Assembly: GCA_900539845.1 (NCBI GenBank)
Contig: UQDP01000007.1
Span: forward strand, 1 to 64,000
Reading direction: 5' to 3'
Origin: an uncultured Oscillospiraceae bacterium
GTDB taxonomy: Bacteria; Bacillota; Clostridia; Oscillospirales; Acutalibacteraceae
Length of the DNA stretch: 64,000 nt
Shown: positions 41,582 to 50,037 of the stretch, in pieces
Numbering within the stretch: position 1 is the stretch's first letter
Layout of the letters: each line of letters begins with the position of its first letter
The notes under the pieces: generated by a model
Seen by the model: only the letters and a program-made list of their open reading frames with translations
The model's database searches: none
Told to the model about the DNA's origin: nothing
Position numbers and translations under genes: made by a program

Positions 41582-43036
41582 TTATACTCCGGGAATCAGC
41601 AGGACTCTTTTTGTTTCCAAAACGTCCTTGGTAAGTTCATTTTCTTTTTTTATAAGCTCCACGGAGGTTTTAAAGGTTTTTGCAATATCCCAGAGCCTTT
41701 CATTTTCATCGGCAAAGTAAACAACAAGCGCCGGCGAATCAAAATCGCTGTCACCTTTTATCTCGACATCTGAAACAACGCTGAATTTCTTTCTTTCATA
41801 TTTCAGAGAAATATAATTGATCGTGATTCTTACCTCAATTATACTTTCCGATTTAATCACATAATCAAAGGAAGAGATATATGCCTGAAGCTGATTGCTT
41901 CTGACAAATTCCAGTTTCTTTTTATCGGTAACAAACTGAAGCTCGGAACGTGAATCCAGTATGAACGCATTCATTTCCAAAGTGCAGTCATCCTGCAGGC
42001 TGACGGAAAGATCAAGTATCTGCGATATGCTTATCGCCTCGAACTCAAACCGAACCGTATCCGAAAAAGATTCTTTTCTTAATTCATAATCGGTATCAAG
42101 ATCGATATTGCTGAACGTGTTTTCCGTATTTCTGCTGAGTGAATAGGAGTCTTCCGAAAGATCGATCCTGCACTGCCTGTATACCACACAGGCAAGATTT
42201 ATATCACCCATCAGTTCAATAACGGTAAGCTCATTATTGTCGTCCGCTTTAACCTTATAGAACAGATTACCGACACGGGATCTTACAAACGGAATATCAT
42301 TCTCTTTTATCCCCGCAATATCAACAATCGTGCTTACTTCTATCGTTCTTTCGCATTTTCTGATCTCTTCCTTATCCGAATCTGTCGTATAAAGAATCGA
42401 AAAACGGATCCCGGTTTTAACAAGCATCTTATCGTCTATGAGCTTGACATCATTGCAATCCGTGTCGGCAAAAACATTGATAACCTTTTTTACAGGCGCG
42501 CCGTCAGTTACGGAAACACTGTCCTCAAACTCTGATTTCACGTATGCCGAACCTATTCTCGAAACATATGCAACCTGCTGTTTATCTATCAGCACGTCAT
42601 CGTCTTCATCCAGCATCGGCGTGCTCACACAGGCATATGCGCAGATATTGAGCTGAAATGAATTGTGGATATCGATCCTGCGCTGATTGATCACGCGGTA
42701 ATTACAGTACTTATTGCAAATACTTGCATCCGTAAAGATTTCACTCATTTCGGAGTCCAGGGAAATATTTTTTTCAAAATCTTCTTCAAATTCGGCTGAT
42801 GACAGGCAGCCTGTTGACTCACTTATATATGTGAGAAAGATCCTTGATTTTCCGTACACGGTTATGCAGGAATTCTGATATGCGGTGTTAACGATAAAAT
42901 TATTCACACAGCACCGTATTATTTTCAGCATATCATCATTATATGACTGCAGATTTTCCTGATAATCAAGGTCCATATCTATGCTTTTTGAAAAAACACA
43001 GCACTTTTCGTTTATTTCTGTTTTCCTGTTTTCCAT
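41582..43036 (-). CDS. sipL: SipL-like spore coat morphogenetic protein (DUF3794 + LysM)
   Basis: A 484-residue protein. Most of it is DUF3794 (SPOCS) beta-rich repeats, visible around 30-115, 160-220 and 290-420, and the C-terminus (about 438-484) is a LysM domain: ENERLWDIAKTFKTSVELIK...TKRVLLIPG. This architecture is that of C. difficile SipL, a SpoIVA partner and functional counterpart of SpoVID. The position immediately upstream of spoIVA in one operon strongly supports this. A sigma-E-like promoter lies upstream. The symbol is by architecture and context, not by a verified orthology search. Confidence 0.86.
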   Translation of the reverse strand: MENRKTEINEKCCVFSKSIDMDLDYQENLQSYNDDMLKIIRCCVNNFIVNTAYQNSCITVYGKSRIFLTYISESTGCLSSAEFEEDFEKNISLDSEMSEIFTDASICNKYCNYRVINQRRIDIHNSFQLNICAYACVSTPMLDEDDDVLIDKQQVAYVSRIGSAYVKSEFEDSVSVTDGAPVKKVINVFADTDCNDVKLIDDKMLVKTGIRFSILYTTDSDKEEIRKCERTIEVSTIVDIAGIKENDIPFVRSRVGNLFYKVKADDNNELTVIELMGDINLACVVYRQCRIDLSEDSYSLSRNTENTFSNIDLDTDYELRKESFSDTVRFEFEAISISQILDLSVSLQDDCTLEMNAFILDSRSELQFVTDKKKLEFVRSNQLQAYISSFDYVIKSESIIEVRITINYISLKYERKKFSVVSDVEIKGDSDFDSPALVVYFADENERLWDIAKTFKTSVELIKKENELTKDVLETKRVLLIPGV

Positions 43037-43065
43037 ATGAATGCTCCTTTTTAATTACTGCTAAT

Positions 43066-43093
43066 TGATATGCGACTTAGAAAGAAAATATAA
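43066..43093 (-). promoter_or_regulatory. Sigma-E-like promoter of sipL-spoIVA
   Basis: On the minus strand, TTATATT (43093-43087), a 14-base spacer and CATATCA (43072-43066) match the sigma-E pattern (ATATT ... CATA-CA-T, 14-15 bases). The sipL ATG follows about 30 bases after. Mother-cell sigma-E control is expected for these genes. Confidence 0.62.
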
Positions 43094-43125
43094 CACCCTA
43101 CTTTAAAGTAAATCAAAACAAAAAA

Positions 43126-43156
43126 CACCGCCCGAAGTTTAAAACTTCGGGCGGTG
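43126..43156 (-). terminator. Intrinsic terminator after spoVM
   Basis: CACCGCCCGAAGTTT (43126-43140) pairs perfectly with AAACTTCGGGCGGTG (43142-43156); a T-run follows on the minus strand. It separates the long thiN/spoVM operon from sipL-spoIVA. Confidence 0.9.
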
Positions 43157-43210
43157 CCGCGGATAATCTGCCTGAAAGAGCAAAAAAGCACTTTGAGCCG
43201 GACAGATATG

Positions 43211-43294
43211 TTAGGAATTAATTTTCTTTATTTTAAAAATCATTCTGATAATGGGTGCCGCAAATTTAGGCGGGGTAAGTACAACTACTTTCAT
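43211..43294 (-). CDS. spoVM: Stage V sporulation protein M (27 residues)
   Basis: A 27-residue amphipathic helix peptide starting MKVVVLTPPKF and ending IIRMIFKIKKINS, matching SpoVM (26 residues in Bacillus: MKFYTIKLPKF at the N-terminus, Pro9 conserved). SpoVM sits on the convex forespore membrane and recruits SpoIVA. The SD TTGGAGG lies 7 bases upstream. The same frame remains open upstream but has no SD, and the family length fixes the start. It follows thiN, the position it has in Bacillus. Confidence 0.9.
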   Translation of the reverse strand: MKVVVLTPPKFAAPIIRMIFKIKKINS

Positions 43295-43308
43295 AAAAGC
43301 GCCTCCAA

Positions 43309-43452
43309 TTATTTTGTGCAGCATATAATACCGAGAATAATTACTGCGATTGCCAGTATGCGGACAAGCCATTCCGAAGGAAGACAAATCGTTATGGCGC
43401 ATCCAATGCCAAAAGCTATCCACAAAAAATCCCTTCTGCACATTTTTTTCAC
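43309..43452 (-). CDS. 47-residue membrane protein between thiN and spoVM
   Basis: A small gene starting at GTG with SD AGAGGTG eight bases upstream, encoding 47 residues. The basic N-terminus (MKKMCRRDFLW) is followed by two short hydrophobic helices (about 10-25 and 28-45) joined at LPSEW, a likely hairpin membrane protein. It ends 14 bases before spoVM and is probably co-transcribed. Similar tiny hydrophobic proteins next to spoVM occur in Clostridia to my recollection, but I have not verified this. The function may be linked to the spore envelope (inference). Confidence 0.72.
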   Translation of the reverse strand: MKKMCRRDFLWIAFGIGCAITICLPSEWLVRILAIAVIILGIICCTK

Positions 43453-43505
43453 AGTAACAACACCTCTTATACAGCTGCAACTGTTACATTCTATGAAAGA
43501 GCCGC

Positions 43506-44123
43506 TTAATCGTTACTCAAAATCAAAAGAATTATGCCGCTGTGAAACTTGATTTCAACCGTGCTGTTTTTAAATTCATTGCTTTGGCCTAATGAAGTGA
43601 ACGGGCTTAAAGTATAGTTATCCAGTTCATAAGCTGCGCCTTTTATACATAAGCCCTCCACCTTACCGCCGAATGCAAAAAGCGAAAAATATTTATGTTT
43701 TCCTTTTTCGATCGTAAACGAAGAATCATAAACTTTAACTATATTGTTTTTGCTGAGTATGGACGCCTGTATGCCATGCTCAAGACAATAAACGAGTCCT
43801 ACTATATTTGAATAGGTATGATCCGCTCTGCCGCCGAGAGCGCAGAAAATTTCCATCTCATCCGCGCCTCTTTTAACTGCTTCCTTTATGCAGCAAAGCG
43901 TATCGGTGTCATTCTTAACAGTCGGAAATGTAAGTATCTCCGTATCCATATCAGGGCGCCGGGACGAATCAAAATCGCCAATAATGAGATCGGGCACAAT
44001 TCCGGCACTTATACAGTTTAAATAGCCGGAGTCAGCCGCAATAACAAAAGATTCCCTGTCCGCGTTTTCCTTTAAAAAATCTATATCTTGCTTCGGCGCG
44101 CCGGCAATTACGGTACATTTCAT
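43506..44123 (-). CDS. thiN: Thiamine pyrophosphokinase
   Basis: A 205-residue ThiN that converts thiamine to thiamine pyrophosphate. The motifs AADSGYLNC, DLIIGDFDSS, and KNDTDTLCCIKEAVKRG match the catalytic and Mg-binding sites, and GGRADHTYSN follows. ATG 44123 overlaps the rsgA stop (ATGA), with an upstream GTG rejected. In Bacillus thiN also lies between rsgA/rpe and spoVM; rpe is missing here. Confidence 0.94.
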   Translation of the reverse strand: MKCTVIAGAPKQDIDFLKENADRESFVIAADSGYLNCISAGIVPDLIIGDFDSSRRPDMDTEILTFPTVKNDTDTLCCIKEAVKRGADEMEIFCALGGRADHTYSNIVGLVYCLEHGIQASILSKNNIVKVYDSSFTIEKGKHKYFSLFAFGGKVEGLCIKGAAYELDNYTLSPFTSLGQSNEFKNSTVEIKFHSGIILLILSND

Positions 44124-45004
44124 TTTGACACTTCCCACTCTTTAATATTTTTCACGCTGTCATACATTTTCACATAGCTGTCATGCCTACTTTGAGGTAT
44201 GACCCCGTCTGAAACGGCCTTGCAAACAGCGCATCCCTTTTCATTTATATGCGCGCAGGTTGAAAACTTGCACATTCCGAAAAACGGTCTGAACTCTCGG
44301 AAGCAGTCAAACAGTTCATCTTTGAAAATTGTTTCGTTTTTTTCAAAGTCAAGCGAAGAAAAGCCGGGTGTATCGGCAACATAACCCCCGCCTACTCTGA
44401 AAAGTTCACAGTGCCTTGTTGTATGTCTGCCCCTGCCAAGCTTTCGGCTCGTTTCACCTGTGGCAAGCCCCAAGGTTTCATCAAGCGAATTCAGAAGCGT
44501 TGATTTGCCCACACCGGTGTTACCCGTAAAAGCGGAGGTGACGCCGTCAAGAAAAGGCAGTATTTTTTCAGCGCCGTCACCTGACAGCGCATTGCAGCAG
44601 ATGACGCTGAAGCCCGCCTGCTTATAAATCGTTTCATACTTTTCATAATCTGTGCTGAGATCGATCTTTGTAAAAACGATCACAGGCTCAATCCCCTTAA
44701 ACTCAGCCAATGCGGTCATTTTATCAATATTATATGTATTGACTGCAGGATCCACAATAGACGAAACGATGAAAAGTCTGTCGAGATTTGCAAGAGGAGG
44801 TCTGACAAGACTGTTTTTTCTTTCAAGAATGTTTTCTATTCTGTTGTCGGAATTTTGGTTGACGGATATCTCAACATTGTCGCCCACAAGAGGTGTGATT
44901 TTCATATTTCTGAAATTTCCGCGCGCCTTACATTCATAAACAGCATCGGCGGTCTCTACATAGTAGAAGCCGCCTATACCTTTAATTATTTTTCCTTTTA
45001 TCAT
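44120..45004 (-). CDS. rsgA: Ribosome small-subunit GTPase RsgA
   Basis: A 294-residue circularly permuted GTPase. An OB-fold N-terminus (about 1-65) precedes the G domain with the permuted order FTKIDL, then GNTGVGKST (near 165-173) and DTPGF, and a C-terminal zinc knuckle (CKFSTCAHINEKGCAVC). It aids late 30S maturation. ATG 45004 lies seven bases after the prkC stop region, and the SD is weak, suggesting coupling. Confidence 0.96.
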   Translation of the reverse strand: MIKGKIIKGIGGFYYVETADAVYECKARGNFRNMKITPLVGDNVEISVNQNSDNRIENILERKNSLVRPPLANLDRLFIVSSIVDPAVNTYNIDKMTALAEFKGIEPVIVFTKIDLSTDYEKYETIYKQAGFSVICCNALSGDGAEKILPFLDGVTSAFTGNTGVGKSTLLNSLDETLGLATGETSRKLGRGRHTTRHCELFRVGGGYVADTPGFSSLDFEKNETIFKDELFDCFREFRPFFGMCKFSTCAHINEKGCAVCKAVSDGVIPQSRHDSYVKMYDSVKNIKEWEVSK

Positions 45005-45009
45005 ACAAA

Positions 45010-46998
45010 TCAACCCGCGCCGTGGCTACTGAAATCCACATCCGCTTCCTTATCTTCATTCATTGTGAACGAAAGTGAATGCGTTGCGCTCACCTCAGTA
45101 AGCTCAACATATATCTGAACGGTAGATTCGGCAGTCAGATTCGGAATGACGATCTGCTGGGATCTGCCGTTCAGGGTAACGGATTGCGTAGAATACTGCG
45201 TGCCGTTTACAGTAACAACAAGCGTGTCGGCAGGATGGTTGCCGTTCTCCTCAGTCTCATTCGGAAGAAGCACGTTAAGCGTTACAGAGTACTGCGCAGG
45301 AGCCGTAGTGGGAGGAGTGCCTGTGGAAACAGTAATGGTTATGCGTTCATCCTCCCGAACCGTTTTACCCGCGCCCGGACTTTGCTCAAGAACTACGCCG
45401 CGTCTTACAGCGCTGTCCTGCGTTTCTACATTGACATTGGTGAACCCGTATTTTTCAAGAAAGCTCTTAGCGTCATTCTGACTCAGTCCGACCACATCGG
45501 GAACCGAATACGTGGTCACTTTTGTTGTGGTAGGCCCGGAAGAGACATATATAACGATCGGAGTATCCGAGGAGACCACAGAACCGGCTTTCGGATCGGT
45601 ATAGATAACGCATCCTTCTTCGACCACTTCACTTTCCACCTCGGAAACGCTGTAATTTGTAAGCTCGCTCGCCTCAAGGACGCGCTGAGCGCTTTCAACG
45701 GTATATTCATAAAGATTCGGAACCTGGATATCATCATTGCTGGCCGCAACAGTAAGCGTAACGGTTGAACCTGAAATGACTCTTTCCCCCGCCTCCGGCG
45801 ACTGCGAAATAACAATTCCCGGATTATATTCATCGGTCTGCTCATACTCCGCCACAAAAACATAGTCAAATTCTTCGCTTGAAGCGAGATCATCGTATAC
45901 CTGACCCACAAAATTTTCAAGCCGGTGAGTAGTTGTATTCACGCCCTGAGTCATAAACACAACAAGACCTATAATTGCCGCAGCAAGCAAAACAACACCG
46001 ACAACAACTGCCGTAATCACTTTCTTTTTATGATTAGGGTCATAATCAGATGAGAGGTCCTCCTCTTCTTCCGCTTCATCATTTTCATTTACAGGCTGAG
46101 GGATATCCTCTTTAAAAATATATTTTGTTGGTTCTTTATCAACAAAGTAAGTGTAATCAAAAGTTGCAAGAGGGTTTCTTATGACCTCTTCAAGGTCAAG
46201 CAGCATTTCCGTAGCCGTCTGATACCTGTCCTGCGGGTTCTTCTGCATTGCGTGAAAACAAATCTGCTCGATTCCAACAGGAATATTCGGATTGATCTCC
46301 GTGAGCTTTTTCGGTTCTTTCTGAAGCTGCATGAGCGCAACAGAAACAGCGCTGTCCGCGTCAAACGGAACCTTTCCGGCAAGCATTTCGTAAAGAACGA
46401 CACCGACAGAATAGATATCTGCGCGCTCATCCGTAAACTCGCCCTTTGCCTGTTCGGGAGAAATATAGTGAACCGAACCTATGGCGTTTTCCGTAAGTGT
46501 TTTCGTTTCCGTCCTTGAAAAACGGGCAATACCGAAATCCGTTACTTTTATGTTGCCCGTAGGAAGCAAAATGATATTCTGAGGCTTTATATCTCTGTGC
46601 ACAATCCCCTTATCATGAGCATGCTGGAGCGCACGGAGGATTTGAGTAGTAAAAAATACAGCGTCATTCCAAGTTATAATATGCTGTTTTTGGATATACT
46701 CTTTAAGCGTGATTCCGTCAACATATTCCATAACGATATACTGCACTTTTTCCCCGAAGCTGACATCGTAAACCTTTACAATGTTAGGATGGGATAAAAC
46801 GGCTATCGCCTTGGATTCATTTTTAAAACGCCTCACAAAATCCGCGTCATTCGAAAATTCATCTTTGAGTATCTTAATGGCTACCGTTCTGTCGTCAACA
46901 TTGTCATACGCTTTATAAACGACCGACATTCCGCCGACGCCTATTATTTCCTGGACCTCATATCTGCCGTCCAAACGTTTGCCAACATAATTTTCCAT
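45010..46998 (-). CDS. prkC: PASTA-domain Ser/Thr protein kinase (PrkC/Stk)
   Basis: A 662-residue membrane kinase. The cytoplasmic kinase domain (about 1-275) has the Gly-loop IGVGGMSVVYKAYD, HRDIKPQN and DFGIARF. An acidic juxtamembrane region and a TM helix (about 335-355) follow, then three PASTA repeats (about 365-570) that bind muropeptides/lipid II. A fourth, non-PASTA beta-rich domain (about 575-662) ends the protein. PrkC with its phosphatase regulates cell wall growth and germination in response to peptidoglycan fragments. It is next to stp, as in other Firmicutes. Confidence 0.95.
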   Translation of the reverse strand: MENYVGKRLDGRYEVQEIIGVGGMSVVYKAYDNVDDRTVAIKILKDEFSNDADFVRRFKNESKAIAVLSHPNIVKVYDVSFGEKVQYIVMEYVDGITLKEYIQKQHIITWNDAVFFTTQILRALQHAHDKGIVHRDIKPQNIILLPTGNIKVTDFGIARFSRTETKTLTENAIGSVHYISPEQAKGEFTDERADIYSVGVVLYEMLAGKVPFDADSAVSVALMQLQKEPKKLTEINPNIPVGIEQICFHAMQKNPQDRYQTATEMLLDLEEVIRNPLATFDYTYFVDKEPTKYIFKEDIPQPVNENDEAEEEEDLSSDYDPNHKKKVITAVVVGVVLLAAAIIGLVVFMTQGVNTTTHRLENFVGQVYDDLASSEEFDYVFVAEYEQTDEYNPGIVISQSPEAGERVISGSTVTLTVAASNDDIQVPNLYEYTVESAQRVLEASELTNYSVSEVESEVVEEGCVIYTDPKAGSVVSSDTPIVIYVSSGPTTTKVTTYSVPDVVGLSQNDAKSFLEKYGFTNVNVETQDSAVRRGVVLEQSPGAGKTVREDERITITVSTGTPPTTAPAQYSVTLNVLLPNETEENGNHPADTLVVTVNGTQYSTQSVTLNGRSQQIVIPNLTAESTVQIYVELTEVSATHSLSFTMNEDKEADVDFSSHGAG

Positions 46999-47035
46999 TT
47001 AATCACAAGCCTTCCGGGGCAAATTTTAGTTATAA

Positions 47036-47767
47036 TCATTTTGCTATGGCTACAACGGTAATATTATCTCCGCCGCCGTTGCTGTTGGCTTTCTTCACAA
47101 GCCTGTCTGCAAAAGCGTAGTATCTGCCGTCCTTAACCTCGCTTATCATTTCGTCATTTGAAACATAATTTGATAATCCGTCCGTGCACAATATAAGCAC
47201 TTCATCATCTTCAAGATAAATCTCATCAAAATCTATTTTTATGCTCTTGTCCACGCCGATAGCCCTCGTTATAAGGTTTTTATTCGGGTGATGCTCCGCC
47301 TCTTCTTTTGTGATCCTGCCCTTGTCAACAAGATCCTGCACCAGGCTGTGATCGGTTGTTACCTGAACAAGACGATCTTCGCTTTTAAAAACATAAGCTC
47401 TGCTGTCTCCCGCATGGGCAATATAAGCACATCCGTCTTTCACTATTGCGCACACGACCGTTGTGCCCATCCCTTTGAGATCCGGTTTTGCGTCTGCAAG
47501 ATCATATACTTCTATATTAGCGGCAACAAGAGCGGAATCAAGCATATTTCTGATGGATGAAGGCTTCATACTTTCTCTGTAAGCGGCGTTGATTTTATCG
47601 CTTATCACCTTAACGGCAAGAGCAGAGGCGATATTTCCACCTGCGGCTCCGCCCATCCCGTCACAGACTACAGCCCAAGCCACCTCATCCGGGAATTCGC
47701 CAACTGCATATGCGTCCTGATTTGAGGAACGGACCTTGCCCTTATCTGTTTTAGCAACGATCTTCAT
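47036..47767 (-). CDS. PP2C-type Ser/Thr phosphatase (PrpC/Stp)
   Basis: A 243-residue PP2C phosphatase. Metal-binding motifs VCDGMGGAAGGN (near 35-46), AHAGDSRAYVF (near 117-127), CTDGLSNYV (near 194) and GGGDNITVV (near 229) are intact. It dephosphorylates PrkC and its targets. It overlaps rlmN by four bases. Confidence 0.95.
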   Translation of the reverse strand: MKIVAKTDKGKVRSSNQDAYAVGEFPDEVAWAVVCDGMGGAAGGNIASALAVKVISDKINAAYRESMKPSSIRNMLDSALVAANIEVYDLADAKPDLKGMGTTVVCAIVKDGCAYIAHAGDSRAYVFKSEDRLVQVTTDHSLVQDLVDKGRITKEEAEHHPNKNLITRAIGVDKSIKIDFDEIYLEDDEVLILCTDGLSNYVSNDEMISEVKDGRYYAFADRLVKKANSNGGGDNITVVAIAK

Positions 47768-48801
47768 TCATCCACCTCTATCCTCTTTCTTCTGAGCTGA
47801 CCGCACGAAGCATTAATATCACTGCCGAGCGTTCTTCTTATTGTAGCATTAATACCGTTATTTTTCAATATTTGCTGGAATTTATTAACATCTTTATCAC
47901 TGCTGCGGATATTATTTCTCTCCTCCACATTATTTACCGGGATAAGATTAACGTGGCAAAGCATTCCTTTCAGCAGACGGGAAAGCTCCTGCGCGCATTC
48001 GGGAGTATCGTTTACCTTCTTGATCAGAGTATACTCAAACGACACGCGTCTGCCTGTTCTTTCGGCATATTCGCGGCAGGCACTCATTAACTCGGCGATA
48101 TTCCATTTTTCATTGACAGGCATGATTGAATTTCGTATTGCATCGTTTGGCGCATGCAGGGATATTGTAAGTGTTATCTGAAGCCCGAGCTGGGCAAGAC
48201 GTTTGATCTGCGGAACGACACCACAGGTGGAAACGGTTATATTTCTGGCGGAAATATTCAGACCGTTTTCACTGTTGACATTTGAAATAAAGCGCAAAAC
48301 ATGATCAAAATTATCAAGCGGCTCCCCGATTCCCATTAGGACAACGTGTGAAATTCGGATACCGAGATCGCTCTGCGCCGTGTGTATCTGACTTTCAATC
48401 TCACCCGCAGTCAGATTCCTTTTAAAGCCGGCAAGCGTGGACGCACAGAATCTGCACCCCATTTTGCATCCTACCTGACTTGAAACGCAAATCGTATAGC
48501 CGTATTTATACTTCATAACAACGGTTTCGATATAATCACCGCCACCGAGATCAAAAAGATACTTGACAGTGCCGTCCAGTTTTGAAACATATTTATTCTC
48601 TATTTTACAGTTTGAAATACTGAATTCCGCGGCAAGCTTTTCACGCAGCTGCTTCGGGATATTGCTCATATCCTCAAATGAGCGGACGCCGTATTTATGA
48701 AGCCATTCGTAGATCTGTTTTGATCTGAATGACGGGAGAGATAATGATTTTACCCACTGCCCGATTTCTTCTGTAGCGAGGGATCTGATATCCTTTTTCA
48801 T
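47764..48801 (-). CDS. rlmN: Dual-specificity 23S rRNA / tRNA A2-methyltransferase RlmN
   Basis: A 345-residue radical SAM enzyme methylating 23S rRNA A2503 and tRNA A37. The Cys cluster CKMGCRFC (near 115-122) with the family FASTLAGFKRNL context is present, and the C-terminal methyl-carrying Cys is in CGQLRRKR. It directly abuts rsmB. Confidence 0.97.
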   Translation of the reverse strand: MKKDIRSLATEEIGQWVKSLSLPSFRSKQIYEWLHKYGVRSFEDMSNIPKQLREKLAAEFSISNCKIENKYVSKLDGTVKYLFDLGGGDYIETVVMKYKYGYTICVSSQVGCKMGCRFCASTLAGFKRNLTAGEIESQIHTAQSDLGIRISHVVLMGIGEPLDNFDHVLRFISNVNSENGLNISARNITVSTCGVVPQIKRLAQLGLQITLTISLHAPNDAIRNSIMPVNEKWNIAELMSACREYAERTGRRVSFEYTLIKKVNDTPECAQELSRLLKGMLCHVNLIPVNNVEERNNIRSSDKDVNKFQQILKNNGINATIRRTLGSDINASCGQLRRKRIEVDE

Positions 48802-50037
48802 TTAATTCCTTTCAAATATACAGTAAAAAAATCCGTCTCCGCCGTCATCGCCGGGAAAAATCGTTTTTCTGTCCGTCATTTCAAAATCAGGATGTTTCTC
48901 AAGGAAAGCATCGGCAACCTTTTCGTTTTCTCTTTTATTAAGGGTGCAGGTGGAATAAAGAAGTCTGCCGCCGCTTTTCAAACATCCTGAGGCGTTATTC
49001 AGGATCTTCAGCTGTAACTCAGGAAGCGCTTTGATGGAATCAAGCTCCTTGTATCTGATCTCGGGTTTTCTGCGAACTGTTCCGAAACCGCTGCATGGAA
49101 CGTCACAGATGATTTTATCCGCCCTTGGCACCCCTTCGATGCTGACTGACGCATCGTTTACGAACGCAGAAACGTTTGAAATTCCGAGCCGTTCGCATCC
49201 TTTTTCAATAAGCGAAACACGCTGCGGATAAATATCATAGGAATAAACATTTCCTCTGCTGCCGGCAAAATAAGATGCGGTAAATGACTTTCCGCCGGGA
49301 GCGGCACAGAAGTCTACAACCGTATCCCCATCTTTTATTTTTAGTGCAGATACAGCCTTATAAGCAGATATATCCTGAATATGAAACAATCCTTTTTTAA
49401 AGGCTTCGAGCGAGGTAAGATCAGGCGCTGAATCCATTCTGACAAGACCGCCGTGAACTTCGCAGGAGAGTCCGCAGGACCGAAGTGTCTTTGCCAATTC
49501 AGCCGCGCTTGTCTTATACAGGTTAGCCACTGCGAAAACAGGCGGATTTTCATTTAGAGACGGCAAAAAGGAAAGCACCTTTTCCCTGCCGTATGCCTTG
49601 ATCCACATATTTATCAGGTTTTGCGGAACAGAAAATCTTACACTCAGATCTTCAATGCCGTCTATATCTATACGGTTATCGTTGATTTTATGTAAAACGG
49701 CGTTAACAAAGGAAGCGTAATATCCCATTCCGTTCGCCTTGGCAAGCTTAACGCTCTCATCGACTGCTGCAGCAGAAGTGACCTTATCCATAAAGTAAAG
49801 CTGATAGACGCCCATCCTGAGGATAACAAGCAGTTTCGGTTTAGGCTTTTTGCAATAAAGAGAAAGGATATAATCCAGAGTCAGTCTGCGCTCCACCACA
49901 CCGTATATAAGGCGAGAAGCAAAAGCTCTGCCGGCACTGAGATTGCCGAGCGCGTCATCAAGGGCAATATTTGAATACGCTCCCCCGTAAAACACCTTGT
50001 AAAGCGTATCAAACGCCGTCTGCCTTGCTTCGGTCAT
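48802..50037 (-). CDS. rsmB: 16S rRNA m5C967 methyltransferase RsmB
   Basis: A 411-residue protein with a NusB-like N-terminal domain (about 1-135) and a Rossmann SAM domain. The SAM motif is VVDFCAAPGGKSF (near 238), the first Cys of the catalytic pair is in CDVPCSGFG (near 310), and the second in STCTLNKREN (near 363). It overlaps the zinc peptidase gene by four bases. Confidence 0.95.
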   Translation of the reverse strand: MTEARQTAFDTLYKVFYGGAYSNIALDDALGNLSAGRAFASRLIYGVVERRLTLDYILSLYCKKPKPKLLVILRMGVYQLYFMDKVTSAAAVDESVKLAKANGMGYYASFVNAVLHKINDNRIDIDGIEDLSVRFSVPQNLINMWIKAYGREKVLSFLPSLNENPPVFAVANLYKTSAAELAKTLRSCGLSCEVHGGLVRMDSAPDLTSLEAFKKGLFHIQDISAYKAVSALKIKDGDTVVDFCAAPGGKSFTASYFAGSRGNVYSYDIYPQRVSLIEKGCERLGISNVSAFVNDASVSIEGVPRADKIICDVPCSGFGTVRRKPEIRYKELDSIKALPELQLKILNNASGCLKSGGRLLYSTCTLNKRENEKVADAFLEKHPDFEMTDRKTIFPGDDGGDGFFYCIFERN

